A DNA stretch of 64,000 bases from Parachryseolinea silvisoli (GCF_021190955.1 NZ_JAIOAO010000001.1:2108001-2172000), one strand, 5' to 3'. Shown: positions 45,291 to 54,736, counted from the stretch's first letter. The notes: a model not told the origin generated them from the sequence alone. Numbers and translations: made by a program.

Positions 45291-45845
45291 ATGGAAGTAA
45301 AGCAAACCGGTATAGAAGGGTTGGTGGAGATTTTTCCTTCTGTTCTAGAAGACAGCCGCGGGTGGTTCTACGAGTTTTACCGCGAAGACCTCTTTGTCAA
45401 ACACGGCATACAAGACAAATTCGTCCAGGAGAACAAGTCGTTCTCTAAAAAGGGTGTTGTACGGGGCTTGCACATGCAGGTAGCGCCGCACGCCCAGGCC
45501 AAGCTCGTGTCGGTATTTCAGGGCACGATCCTGGATGTGACCATCGACCTGCGCGCCGGTTCCCCGACCTTTGGTAAGGTGTACTACTGTCTGCTGGAGG
45601 CCCGCCGCAACAATATGCTACTGGTGCCGGAAGGGTTCGCCCACGGCTTTTCGGCGCTGGAAGACGCCGTTTTCTTCTACAAATGCACGCATCATTACCA
45701 CCGCGAATCTGAAATCGGTGTACGCTGGAACGATCCCCAGCTGAATATTAACTGGCAAATAAACGACCCTATTCTGTCCGAAAAGGACCAGCATCTTCCA
45801 ACGCTGGAAGAGTTGTTAAGAAAATCCGTAATTTCACGATATTAA
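45291..45845 (+). CDS. rfbC: dTDP-4-dehydrorhamnose 3,5-epimerase
   Basis: 184 residues, the normal RmlC length. The catalytic His is in VVRGLHMQ and the Asp is in DLRAGSPTFG. The remaining cupin pattern (LLVPEGFAHGFSALEDAVFF, then YKCTHHYHRESE) is typical. It makes dTDP-rhamnose-type sugars with RmlA, B and D, none of which are in this window, so the others must lie elsewhere. It begins 17 bp after the glycosyltransferase. Confidence 0.95.
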   Translation: MEVKQTGIEGLVEIFPSVLEDSRGWFYEFYREDLFVKHGIQDKFVQENKSFSKKGVVRGLHMQVAPHAQAKLVSVFQGTILDVTIDLRAGSPTFGKVYYCLLEARRNNMLLVPEGFAHGFSALEDAVFFYKCTHHYHRESEIGVRWNDPQLNINWQINDPILSEKDQHLPTLEELLRKSVISRY

Positions 45846-45869
45846 GCTGAAATTAACGCATTTTTTAAC

Positions 45870-46640
45870 TTGAAACGAACTTCCTTTTTTCGTTCAGCGT
45901 GCTCCCTGGCGATCCTGGGCCTGTTGGCCTCTTCGTGTGCCTCCTACCGGCAGAACATCATGTTCCAGGTCGATCAAAAGGACGCCGTCAAGGCGCAGGC
46001 CAATGCAGCAGAAAAGAATTACAGCATTCAGAAAAATGATCAGCTGGCCATTGAGATCTATACCAAGAACGGCGAGCGCCTGGTAGACCCCGATCGTTTT
46101 CTCGACAAAGACCGTCCCGTACAAACTACGCCGGTGAGCGGGAACGAAGTACGCAGCTACCTGGTCAACCAGGATGGCGTGGTAAAATTCCCCATGATCG
46201 ATACTATTCGCCTCGAAGGGCTTACACTACTACAGGCAGAAGACCGGTTGCAGCAGACCTACACAAAATTCTACGCCGGCATGTATATCCGGTTAAAGTA
46301 TCTGAACAAGCGCGTGGTCGTACTGGGTGCACCGGGCGGGCAGGTAATTCCTCTGACGAATGAGAACATCCGGCTAACGGAGGTGCTGGCGCTGGCAAAA
46401 GGTGTCAGCAACGATGCCAAGGCGTATAACATTCGCGTGTTGCGTGGTGAAACGGTGATCATCGCTGACCTGAGTACCTTTGCCGGGTACTTAGAAAACA
46501 ACATCGTGATACAGCCCAACGACATTGTTTACGTCGAGCCCATCCGGCGGCCGTTTATTGAGGGCGTACGTGACTATGGCCCTATCTTGAGTATCTTAAC
46601 AAGTATCGCCACGCTGGTGGTCGTGCTCGTCGGATTGTAA
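45870..46640 (+). CDS. Polysaccharide biosynthesis/export protein (Wza-like lipoprotein)
   Basis: 256 residues from a TTG start at 45870, the only start that keeps the signal peptide (CSLAILGLLASSC, lipobox ASSC). A Poly_export region (NYSIQKNDQLAIEIYTKNGE, then LVNQDGVVKFPMIDTIRLEG) is followed by an SLBB-like domain (VVVLGAPGGQVIPLT, then LTEVLALAKGVSND) and a C-terminal hydrophobic segment (ILSILTSIATLVVVLVGL). It forms the outer-membrane export channel. The usual ATG start is lacking, which is odd for a cluster gene. Confidence 0.92.
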   Translation: MKRTSFFRSACSLAILGLLASSCASYRQNIMFQVDQKDAVKAQANAAEKNYSIQKNDQLAIEIYTKNGERLVDPDRFLDKDRPVQTTPVSGNEVRSYLVNQDGVVKFPMIDTIRLEGLTLLQAEDRLQQTYTKFYAGMYIRLKYLNKRVVVLGAPGGQVIPLTNENIRLTEVLALAKGVSNDAKAYNIRVLRGETVIIADLSTFAGYLENNIVIQPNDIVYVEPIRRPFIEGVRDYGPILSILTSIATLVVVLVGL

Positions 46641-46649
46641 CCTTCACCT

Positions 46650-48992
46650 GTGGAACCGGTCAAACCCCATATCGCCCCCTCTACCAGCCACCAGGAAAGT
46701 ATAGACTTTCACAAGCTGCGTGCCACTGTGTTGAGCAACCTGTGGTGGCTGCTGCTGATCTTTGTAGCGATCAATGCGGCAGCTTATATCAAGATCCGGT
46801 ATACTAAAGATCTGTACGAGTCGTCGTCGGAGATCAAGCTCGACATTAAGAACGAAGCCACTGCGCTCGGCATAGAAACCTTTGTGGCCGACGACCCCCT
46901 GGCCACTGACCCGATCTCGGGCGAGATCGAGCTGATTCGCGCCAAGCTCTTCCTGAACCGGGTGTTGGACTCGCTCAATCTCGACGTAGGGTATTTCAGC
47001 AAGGGCGAAGTGCTCAACCATGAGCTTTTTACTGCTACACCGATTCAGGTGGAGTACAATCCCGAACATACCACGGCCTATAACCAGCAGATCTTTTTTG
47101 AAAAGATCAACGACGATGAATTTTACCTGCATGTAGGCGAGGAAGGCAACAAAGTAAAAGGCACCTACAACACACCGGTCCGATCCACCAACTTTGAGCT
47201 GGTGTTGACCAAGAATACTAGCTTTTCCACGACCGACGAAATCGATCTGTTTTTCGTCATCAACAGCCGCGATGTGCTCTTGAACTATATCACGGCAAAC
47301 CTGATTGTCGAGCCGCTGAACTACTCGGCAAAAACGATCCGTGTGGCATTCAAGGACAACCAGCCCGCCAAAGCCCAGGCTATTGTCCACACCGTCGACG
47401 CGATGTATCTGCGTTACAGCCATCAGCAAAAGAACCTGACCAACACACAGAAGATCGACTGGCTCAACAAAGAGTTACAGCAGATCGAGATAAAAATGGA
47501 AGGCTTTGAAGATTACTTCAAGAAGTTTACGCTGCAGAACAAAACCAACAACCTGGATCAGGACCTGGCCAAGACGATCCAGTCCATTAACGCCATTGAT
47601 TCACAACGCTACGACCTGACCCTGCGCATCCGCGATGTGAACCGGCTGCTGGACGGCATTCAGACCCACGAGGTATTTTTATCACCGGCGCTCAAGCAAG
47701 CCCTGCCCGACTATTTATATGAAAATCTCGACCACATTCAGGAGTTAACGCAGGAGATGGAGCGCATGAAGCTGTCGTATAACGAAGTGACATTTGCCTA
47801 TCGCGAGCAGCAGCAACAGATCGACAGCCGCACACGCAAGGCTTCACAGCAGCTCCAGGAAATGAAGAATCAGTGGGTGATCCGGTTACAGGAGCTGAAC
47901 CGGCGCAAGAGCAGCCTGGAAAATGAATTTGCCAACCTGCCCGACAAGAGCACGCAATTTTCCAAGAACCAACGCTTCTACAAACTATACGAAGAGTTTT
48001 ACCTGTCACTGATGCAGTCGAAGGCGGGCTTTGAAATTGCACAGGCCGGTACTACCCCTGACTTTAAAATCCTTTCGCCGGCATCGCTTCCCACGACCCC
48101 CATCTCGCCCAACCGCGCGATGATTGCCGGCATCGGCCTGGTGGCCAGCCTGATGCTGATTCTCTTTGTGATCGGCGTGTTATACCTGATCAACAACAAA
48201 ATTACCGCACAGCACGAGCTTGAAAAACTGCCGGGCGTACCGGTGCTCGGAGTGATACCCGCCTCGCGCCATACGGGCATTCAAAATTTGCACGTAGTGA
48301 ATTATCCGAAGTCCGTGGTGAGCGAAGCGATCCGTACACTGCGCACCAACCTGGACTTCTTCCGGACGGAGTCGCCGCAGCGTGTCGTGGCCCTTTCCTC
48401 TACTATCTCGGGGGAAGGCAAATCGTTTGTCGCGCTGAACCTGGGCGGCGCAATTGCGATCTCACGCAAGAAGGTAGTCCTGATCGATCTCGACATGCGC
48501 AAGCCCAAAGCAAACCTGCCGATCGAGATACCCGATCCTTCGAAAGGAATGAGCACCGTCCTGATCCGCAAGGACCGGTGGCAAGATTGCGTATTGCGCA
48601 CGAACCTCGAGTACTTTGACTATATACCCTCCGGGCCGATTCCCCCCAACCCGTCGGAACTACTGCTGAACGGCGAGTTCTCGTCGATCCTGGAAGATCT
48701 CAAAAAGCATTACGATATCATTCTGCTCGATACGCCCCCGGTGGGGTTGGTGACCGACGGGATCCAGGCCATGAAAAAAGCCGACATATCGATCTATATT
48801 TTCCGGGCGGATTATTCGAAACGTGATTTCATCAAGAACCTGCAACGCATCATTACCATCAACCATATCACCAACGTAACCACCTTGCTCAATGCCTTGC
48901 CCATGCGCGGCGAGAACACCAATGGCTACGGCTACTATGAAGACGAGAGCGACAGCAAGATGGAAATGATCCGTACGCTCTTCAAACGCTAA
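46650..48992 (+). CDS. Wzc-like polysaccharide chain-length regulator / tyrosine autokinase
   Basis: 780 residues starting with GTG at 46650, 9 bp after the exporter stop. The N-terminal membrane segment (LWWLLLIFVAINAAAYI) and Wzz-like region precede a long coiled coil (residues about 260-430) and a second membrane segment (MIAGIGLVASLMLILFVIGV). The cytosolic BY-kinase domain has Walker A SSTISGEGKS, A' VVLIDLDMRKP and B IILLDTPPVG. The C-terminal tyrosine cluster is short (YGYYEDESDS). It controls chain length with the exporter. Confidence 0.95.
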   Translation: MEPVKPHIAPSTSHQESIDFHKLRATVLSNLWWLLLIFVAINAAAYIKIRYTKDLYESSSEIKLDIKNEATALGIETFVADDPLATDPISGEIELIRAKLFLNRVLDSLNLDVGYFSKGEVLNHELFTATPIQVEYNPEHTTAYNQQIFFEKINDDEFYLHVGEEGNKVKGTYNTPVRSTNFELVLTKNTSFSTTDEIDLFFVINSRDVLLNYITANLIVEPLNYSAKTIRVAFKDNQPAKAQAIVHTVDAMYLRYSHQQKNLTNTQKIDWLNKELQQIEIKMEGFEDYFKKFTLQNKTNNLDQDLAKTIQSINAIDSQRYDLTLRIRDVNRLLDGIQTHEVFLSPALKQALPDYLYENLDHIQELTQEMERMKLSYNEVTFAYREQQQQIDSRTRKASQQLQEMKNQWVIRLQELNRRKSSLENEFANLPDKSTQFSKNQRFYKLYEEFYLSLMQSKAGFEIAQAGTTPDFKILSPASLPTTPISPNRAMIAGIGLVASLMLILFVIGVLYLINNKITAQHELEKLPGVPVLGVIPASRHTGIQNLHVVNYPKSVVSEAIRTLRTNLDFFRTESPQRVVALSSTISGEGKSFVALNLGGAIAISRKKVVLIDLDMRKPKANLPIEIPDPSKGMSTVLIRKDRWQDCVLRTNLEYFDYIPSGPIPPNPSELLLNGEFSSILEDLKKHYDIILLDTPPVGLVTDGIQAMKKADISIYIFRADYSKRDFIKNLQRIITINHITNVTTLLNALPMRGENTNGYGYYEDESDSKMEMIRTLFKR

Positions 48993-49015
48993 CACACTTA
49001 CTTTCCCATACCACT

Positions 49016-49744
49016 GTGCTTCGCTGGTTTAAGAAAAAGGACACGCTACCTGCAACCCCACTCACCACCGACCTGCATTCGCATTTGCTGCCGGCGCTGG
49101 ACGATGGTGTGCAAACCTTTGAGCAGGCCGAGGAGATCATCCGCGAGTTTCAACGCCTGGGATATACCAAGCTCATCACGTCGCCGCACGTCATGAGCGA
49201 CAGCTATCGCAATACCACCGACGGCATCCTCGCCCGGCTGGACGAGTTGCGCCGCTACCTGCACGAACGGGGTATGACGATCGAGCTGCACAGTGCCGCG
49301 GAGTATTACCTGGACGCCCAGCTGATGCACATGCTGGAAAACGACATGCCGCTCCTGACGCTGGGAAAAAATTACCTGCTCTTTGAGACCAACTTCCTGA
49401 CGGAGCCTTTCAACATGAAGGAGTTTATTTTCCTGGCCTCCGTCAAAGGCTATCGCCCGGTGCTCGCGCATCCGGAGCGATACATGTACCTGCTGCGCGA
49501 CGAGGCCAAATTACAAGACTATCTCGACCGGGGCATTTTGTTCCAGGTCAACATCGGCTCCATCGTCGGCTATTACTCCCGCGATGTACAACAGGCCGCC
49601 AACCGGCTGATTGACAAAGGCTGGGTTCACTTCCTGGGCAGCGATTGCCACCATATGCAACACGCCCAGCTGATTGCGCGCGCACAAGGCATGAAGTACT
49701 TTCAAAAAGCCTTATCTTTACCGCTGCTCAATCATACACTTTAG
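49016..49744 (+). CDS. PHP-family tyrosine-protein phosphatase (CpsB/CapC-like)
   Basis: 242 residues starting with GTG at 49016. The PHP metal motifs are visible: TDLHSHLLPALDDGVQTFEQ, HVMSDSYRNT, LAHPERYMY and GSDCHHMQHAQ. In Gram-positive capsule clusters this enzyme dephosphorylates the BY-kinase. The adjacent Wzc-like kinase supports that partner, whereas many Gram-negatives use a low-molecular-weight phosphatase (Wzb) instead. A histidinol-phosphatase function is excluded by context. It lies 23 bp after the kinase gene. Confidence 0.92.
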   Translation: MLRWFKKKDTLPATPLTTDLHSHLLPALDDGVQTFEQAEEIIREFQRLGYTKLITSPHVMSDSYRNTTDGILARLDELRRYLHERGMTIELHSAAEYYLDAQLMHMLENDMPLLTLGKNYLLFETNFLTEPFNMKEFIFLASVKGYRPVLAHPERYMYLLRDEAKLQDYLDRGILFQVNIGSIVGYYSRDVQQAANRLIDKGWVHFLGSDCHHMQHAQLIARAQGMKYFQKALSLPLLNHTL

Positions 49745-49758
49745 CAAACCTGAAAATC

Positions 49759-50745
49759 ATGATCGCTGTTACCGGGGCAAACGGACTGCTGGGTAGTTTC
49801 CTTGTGCGGAGGCTTCTGGCGCAACAGGAACCATTTGTAGCCATCGCCCGAAAAGATAGCGACAGGTCGCTCCTCGCCGATGTGGCTGACAAGATCACCT
49901 GGCGTGAAGCCGACGTGCGCGACGAAGTGGCGCTGGCCGAGGCCTTGCAAGGCGTTACGCACGTGATCCACGCCGCGGCGATCGTATCATTTAGTCCGCG
50001 CTTTGCCCGAAACATGATGGACATCAACATCGAGGGCACGCGCAACGTAGTGAATATTTGCCTCGATCAGGGCATACGCCGCGTGGTACACATCAGCTCG
50101 GTTGCGGCATTGGGCCGGCAGAAGGGACAAGACCGCATTGACGAGTCCAACAAGTGGGTAAGCGACGCGGCCTCCTCACGCTATGCCGAGTCCAAGTATT
50201 ATGCCGAGCTGGAAATTTTTCGCGGTCAGGAAGAAGGTCTCAGCACGGTGATTGTAAACCCTTCCGTCATACTCGCACCGGCCGACTGGTACAAAAGCAG
50301 CGCAAAGGTGTTTAAGTATATCTGGGATCAAAAGCCATTCTATACCGACGGGTATATAAATTATGTCGACGTTCGGGATGTCGCCGCTATTGCCGTAGGG
50401 CTGTTGCACCAACCTATCGAAGGCGAGCGTTTTATTGCCAACGCAGGAAACATTTCTTTCGAAAATTTATTCCAAAAAATCGCAGCGAATTTTAACAAAA
50501 AGGCACCTTCTATCAAACTGAACAAAACGCTTTTAAACGTTGTTGCATGGGTGGAAGGTTTCCGTTCATTCCTGACGGGCTCAGAGCCCCTCATTACCCG
50601 CGAAACGGCCCGTAAGGCAGGCACAAAATTTTTATTTGAAAATGACAAGATTCGCAAAACTTTGTCGTTCGAATTTCAACCGATTGATGCCAGTTTGCAA
50701 TGGTGCTGCCAATATTACATGACCAAAACGGCGGGCAAAAAATAG
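49759..50745 (+). CDS. NAD-dependent epimerase/dehydratase family protein
   Basis: 328 residues from the ATG at 49759, 14 bp after the phosphatase. It is an extended SDR. The cofactor loop is TGANGLLGSFLVRRLL, HAAAIVSF is the typical second motif, and SRYAESKYYAELEIF holds the YxxxK catalytic pair. It most resembles nucleoside-diphosphate-sugar epimerases and dihydroflavonol reductase-like proteins. Its exact substrate is unknown. Position at the end of the capsule run suggests sugar modification. Confidence 0.92.
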   Translation: MIAVTGANGLLGSFLVRRLLAQQEPFVAIARKDSDRSLLADVADKITWREADVRDEVALAEALQGVTHVIHAAAIVSFSPRFARNMMDINIEGTRNVVNICLDQGIRRVVHISSVAALGRQKGQDRIDESNKWVSDAASSRYAESKYYAELEIFRGQEEGLSTVIVNPSVILAPADWYKSSAKVFKYIWDQKPFYTDGYINYVDVRDVAAIAVGLLHQPIEGERFIANAGNISFENLFQKIAANFNKKAPSIKLNKTLLNVVAWVEGFRSFLTGSEPLITRETARKAGTKFLFENDKIRKTLSFEFQPIDASLQWCCQYYMTKTAGKK

Positions 50746-50803
50746 GGTGAAAGGTCGTAGCTTTACCGCATAAATTATCTACTTTAGGACAAACCTTTAG
50801 TCC

Positions 50804-52213
50804 ATGCCGAGAGAATACCGCAAACGAGAAGAGGAAGGAAATGAGCTCATCAGGCGATTTGAAGAACATCTCCGGAAGAAAAAGGCAGCATTTTTCGACT
50901 TGGACGCCTATGAACAGATCATTGACTTCTACATGTTCAGAGGCAAACACAACAAGGCACTGCAGGCTGTAAACCAGGCCATTAGTCAATATCCGTTTTC
51001 GACCGAGCTGATCACGATCAAAGCTCAGATCCTCTCGAACTTAGAAGAGTACGATGCAGCCCTCGAGCTGCTGGAAGAAGCACATGCGCTTCAACCCAAC
51101 GACGCAGACATATTTCTCACCATTGGCTCGGTATTATCGCTACAAGGAAAACACAATGAAGCGATTGAATACTACGAGCAGGCGCTGTTGTTTGCCGACG
51201 ACAAAGACGAAGTATACTATAGCATCGGTCTCGCCTACCAGAGTATGGAAAATTATACCCTGGCAATCGAGGTCTATAAAAAAGCCATCGAGCTCAACAT
51301 CAACCACGACGGCGCGCTATACGAGCTGGCCTTCTGCCTCGACGTAACGGGCCAGCTGGAAAGCAGCATTGAATATTATCAGAAGTTTATCGACGAAGAC
51401 CCGTACTCGGCACCCGCCTGGTATAACCTGGGTATCGTGTATAACAAGCTGGAAAAATACCAGGAGGCGATGCATGCGTACGACTACGCCATCACCATTG
51501 ACGACGCCTTTGCCTCGGCCTATTTCAACATGGGTAACACCCACATGAACCTGGGCGAGTACACCAAGGCGCTGGACGCCTTTCGCAAGACCATCGAGCT
51601 GGAAGGTCCCAGCCCCGAAGTATATTGCTGCCTGGCCGCCGCCTACGAAAGCCTGGAGCAATACGACCTGGGCCTGAAATACTTCCAGAAAGCTGCCAAG
51701 CTGGACCCCTTGTACGACGAGGCCTGGTTTGGTGCCGGTGCCTGCCTGGAAAAACAGGAAAAATGGTACCAGGCTCTGCATTTCTACAACAAAGCACTCA
51801 AAATCCACCCGGAAAATCCCGAATACTGGAAGTCCGTTGCCCACGCCGAATTTAAAGTCGGCAATACCGTTTCGAGCATTGACGCCTACGAAGAGTCAGC
51901 CAAGCTCGATCCCCAGGACAAGGAGATCTGGCTAAACTGGTCGTTTATTTACTTTGAGCAGGGCGACCTGAACAAGGCTATAGACACGTTATTAGTCGGT
52001 TTTAGCGACATTCCGGCCGATGCCGAACTTTTCTACCGCATGACCGTGTACCTCATCGAAGCAGGCCGTTTTAAGGAAGCCTTTAATTATTTGGAAAATG
52101 CCTTAATTTTGGACTTCGATGGTCACACTGCGCTGTTTGACTTCTTCCCGAAACTGGAGACTCAAAAGGCGCTGTACAAGATCGTCGAGCAGTTTAGAAA
52201 AGAAAACAATTAA
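50804..52213 (+). CDS. Tetratricopeptide repeat protein
   Basis: 469 residues built of about a dozen tandem 34-residue TPR units (EYDAALELLEEAHALQPNDA, YQEAMHAYDYAITIDDAFAS, YTKALDAFRKTIELE), with no signal peptide or membrane segment. It is a cytosolic scaffold. Its stop codon overlaps the next start as TAATG, so it is tightly coupled to phosphosulfolactate synthase. The N-terminus is basic and rich in Glu (REYRKREEEGNELIRRFEEH). Its target is unknown. Confidence 0.93.
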   Translation: MPREYRKREEEGNELIRRFEEHLRKKKAAFFDLDAYEQIIDFYMFRGKHNKALQAVNQAISQYPFSTELITIKAQILSNLEEYDAALELLEEAHALQPNDADIFLTIGSVLSLQGKHNEAIEYYEQALLFADDKDEVYYSIGLAYQSMENYTLAIEVYKKAIELNINHDGALYELAFCLDVTGQLESSIEYYQKFIDEDPYSAPAWYNLGIVYNKLEKYQEAMHAYDYAITIDDAFASAYFNMGNTHMNLGEYTKALDAFRKTIELEGPSPEVYCCLAAAYESLEQYDLGLKYFQKAAKLDPLYDEAWFGAGACLEKQEKWYQALHFYNKALKIHPENPEYWKSVAHAEFKVGNTVSSIDAYEESAKLDPQDKEIWLNWSFIYFEQGDLNKAIDTLLVGFSDIPADAELFYRMTVYLIEAGRFKEAFNYLENALILDFDGHTALFDFFPKLETQKALYKIVEQFRKENN

Positions 52214-53016
52214 TGAATTACGACCTTAAAAACCTGCCTGAGCGTACCACAAAGCCCAGGCAATACGGCTTTACTATGGCCATGGACAAAGGCCTGAGTA
52301 TCCGTGAAGCCGAAGATTTTGTCAGTATGTGTGCCGATCACACAGACATTGTGAAACTCGGTTGGGCTACTTCCTTCGTCACACCTCGTCTGAAAGACAA
52401 ACTAAAAGTTTTTAAGGACGCCGGCCTTCCCACCTATTTCGGGGGCACGCTATTCGAAGCATTTGTAATCCGCGACCAGTTTGACGACTATCGTCGCCTG
52501 CTGGATAAATTTGACATGTCGTTTGCCGAGGTTTCGGATGGTTCTATCGACCTGGACCACGACAAAAAATGCGACTATATCGCCAAGCTTTCCGAGCAAG
52601 TGACGGTATTGTCCGAAGTTGGCTCGAAAGACGCCGATAAGATCATTCCGCCGTATATGTGGATCGACCTCATGCAGAAAGAGCTCGATGCTGGCGCCTG
52701 GAAAGTAATCGGCGAAGCCCGCGAGGGTGGCAACGTAGGCCTTTTCCGTTCTACCGGCGAAGTTCGCTCCGGCCTTGTGCAGGAGATCCTCACCAAAATT
52801 CCCTTCGAAAAGATTATTTGGGAAGCCCCCCAGAAAGCACAGCAAGTCTGGTTCATCAAATTGCTGGGTGCCAATGTAAACCTGGGTAACATCGCGCCAG
52901 AAGAGGTGATACCGCTGGAAACCATTCGCCTCGGCCTGCGCGGAGATACCTTCCTCCATTTCCTCGGCATCGAGCGGAAGAACACCAACACGGCGCCGCC
53001 GTTTGAAATCGACTAA
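52213..53016 (+). CDS. comA: Phosphosulfolactate synthase
   Basis: 267 residues, a TIM-barrel ComA. Conserved stretches are TDIVKLGWATSFV, FGGTLFEAFVIRDQFDDY, FAEVSDGSIDL and ARESGN-type AREGGNVG with GLFRSTGEV. It adds sulfite to phosphoenolpyruvate to make phosphosulfolactate. In methanogens this feeds coenzyme M; in Bacteroidota it would more plausibly feed sulfolactate, cysteate or sulfonolipid synthesis. It shares one base with the previous TPR gene and precedes a DUF368 gene. ComB and ComC are not in the window. Confidence 0.92.
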   Translation: MNYDLKNLPERTTKPRQYGFTMAMDKGLSIREAEDFVSMCADHTDIVKLGWATSFVTPRLKDKLKVFKDAGLPTYFGGTLFEAFVIRDQFDDYRRLLDKFDMSFAEVSDGSIDLDHDKKCDYIAKLSEQVTVLSEVGSKDADKIIPPYMWIDLMQKELDAGAWKVIGEAREGGNVGLFRSTGEVRSGLVQEILTKIPFEKIIWEAPQKAQQVWFIKLLGANVNLGNIAPEEVIPLETIRLGLRGDTFLHFLGIERKNTNTAPPFEID

Positions 53017-53026
53017 GCGGAAAGTA

Positions 53027-53965
53027 TTGAAGAAACCCCTGGATTATATTATCCTGTTTGGTAAGGGACTAACCATGGCGGCGGTGGACATCATTCCGGG
53101 AGTATCCGGAGGAACAGTGGCGTTCATGAGCGGCATACACGAGCGCCTGGTCCGTGCACTGCGGGCCATCGATCGCGAAGCCTTCGAGCTGATCGGTCAT
53201 AAACGCTTTGCAGACTGCTGGACCAAGATCGACGGTAATTTCCTTGCCACATGGGCTGCCGCAGTGTTTTTGGGGCTGCTGATCCTGTCGCGCGGCATGA
53301 TCCACTTGCTGGGCCACTACCCTATTCCACTTTTTTCATTCTTTTTCGGCGTCATACTGATGGCCGCCCCGCTGGCCCTGCGCCGTATTCGGAAATGGAG
53401 CCTTGCAACGGTACTCTTTTTCCTGTTTGGCGCAGCCGCGACGTTTGGCCTCACATTGTTTCCGCCCCTTCACACCTCGAATACATTCTTATGGGCCTTT
53501 GTAGCCGGTCTGGCCGGGGCTCTGGGCATGTTGCTCCCCGGACTGTCAGGTGGATTTTTTCTGGTGCTCATCGGTAAATACCAGCTGATGGTATGGGCCT
53601 TCGGCCAAATGAGCCTGCCCGTGCTGGGTCTTTTTGCCGCCGGCAGCGCGATCAGCTTGCTGGGCATGGCAAGATTTTTAAGCTGGATAATAGACAATTA
53701 TCTCAGCACTACAGTAGCTTTACTAGCTGGCTTCATGTTGGGATCGCTCAATAAAGTGTGGCCCTGGCGCGAAGTGCAAGAATATGTTATCACTGGCAAA
53801 GGTGAGCAAATACCCGTTGCAGACAGAAGTATCTTACCATGGAATTATCTGGTAACGACCAGTAAAGACCCTCAGGTGTTCCAGGCTATGTTAATGATGG
53901 CCTTGGGGGTATTTATGATGGTTTTAATTGAAAGAATTGCAGCAGGACTAAAAACAACAATCTGA
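53027..53965 (+). CDS. DUF368 family polyprenyl-phosphate transporter (PopT-like)
   Basis: 312 residues if it starts at the TTG at 53027; a further TTG at 53003 overlaps comA by 14 bp, and no ATG is available until TMAAVDII. It has about eight membrane segments and the family motif pair GVSGGTVAFMSGIHE and GLAGALGMLLPGLSGGFFLV. DUF368 proteins (PopT) recycle undecaprenyl phosphate to the inner leaflet. The carrier is used by cell-wall and capsule pathways, and capsule genes lie just upstream. It sits 2 bp before aroE. Confidence 0.92.
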   Translation: MKKPLDYIILFGKGLTMAAVDIIPGVSGGTVAFMSGIHERLVRALRAIDREAFELIGHKRFADCWTKIDGNFLATWAAAVFLGLLILSRGMIHLLGHYPIPLFSFFFGVILMAAPLALRRIRKWSLATVLFFLFGAAATFGLTLFPPLHTSNTFLWAFVAGLAGALGMLLPGLSGGFFLVLIGKYQLMVWAFGQMSLPVLGLFAAGSAISLLGMARFLSWIIDNYLSTTVALLAGFMLGSLNKVWPWREVQEYVITGKGEQIPVADRSILPWNYLVTTSKDPQVFQAMLMMALGVFMMVLIERIAAGLKTTI

Positions 53966-53967
53966 AC

Positions 53968-54711
53968 ATGGAAAAAGTATTCGGACTAATCGGAGCCACC
54001 GTTAGCCACTCATTCTCAAAATCTTATTTTGACGAGAAATTTTTTCGCGAAGGCCTCCGCGATTATCACTATGAATTGTTTCCGCTCGAAGACATCAACG
54101 CCCTGGAGGCGCTTTTGAAAGATACCCGTGGCCTTACCGGCCTGAATGTAACGATTCCGTACAAAGAGCAAGTCATGAAGTACCTCGACGAGGTAGACGG
54201 CTTTGCCAAACAGATCGGCGCCGTAAACGTGATCAAGATCCAGGACGGCAAGCTGAAAGGTTTCAACACGGACTCTGACGCATTCTTTGAAACCATCGAA
54301 AAGTGGCTACCCACTGACAAACAATTTAAAGCGGTAATTCTCGGTACCGGCGGCTCTTCCAAAGCCGTACAGGAAGCCCTGAAAAAACTGAAGGTTCCCT
54401 TCCAGATCGTATCACGCGAATCCCGGAAAGGCGTTATTACCTATGAAGATCTGCAAAAGGATCCGTCCATCCTGCAACAATCCAAGCTGATCATCAACAC
54501 CACACCGCTGGGCATGAGCCCCAAGACAGAAGCCGTGCCCCCCGTGGATTTTGAACAGATCGGAGCGGATCATTATGTGTACGACCTGATCTACAATCCG
54601 GCGCGTACGTTGTTTCTGCAAAAAGCAGAGATGCGTAACGCCACCATTAAAAACGGACTGGAGATGCTGCATATACAGGCAGAAAAGTCCTGGACAATCT
54701 GGAACAACTGA
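53968..54711 (+). CDS. aroE: Shikimate dehydrogenase
   Basis: 247 residues. The substrate pocket has GATVSHSFSKSYFDEKFF and NVTIPYKEQVM with catalytic Lys. The NADP loop is GTGGSSKAVQEALKKL, and NTTPLGMSP and NGLEMLHIQAEKSW complete the family pattern. It reduces dehydroshikimate to shikimate in aromatic amino-acid synthesis. It is the last gene of a run with TPR, comA and DUF368, closed by a strong terminator. Confidence 0.97.
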   Translation: MEKVFGLIGATVSHSFSKSYFDEKFFREGLRDYHYELFPLEDINALEALLKDTRGLTGLNVTIPYKEQVMKYLDEVDGFAKQIGAVNVIKIQDGKLKGFNTDSDAFFETIEKWLPTDKQFKAVILGTGGSSKAVQEALKKLKVPFQIVSRESRKGVITYEDLQKDPSILQQSKLIINTTPLGMSPKTEAVPPVDFEQIGADHYVYDLIYNPARTLFLQKAEMRNATIKNGLEMLHIQAEKSWTIWNN

Positions 54712-54736
54712 TCTGGCATATTCGCTGAATATAAAG

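Noticed and set aside
52450-52991. Long antisense frames over the phosphosulfolactate synthase gene
   Set aside because: They are shadows of a well-conserved gene with strong codon bias and show no family features.
53003-53026. Start of the DUF368 gene at the first TTG
   Set aside because: It would overlap comA by 14 bp and add basic residues with no support; the next TTG at 53027 avoids the overlap, although the choice is not certain.
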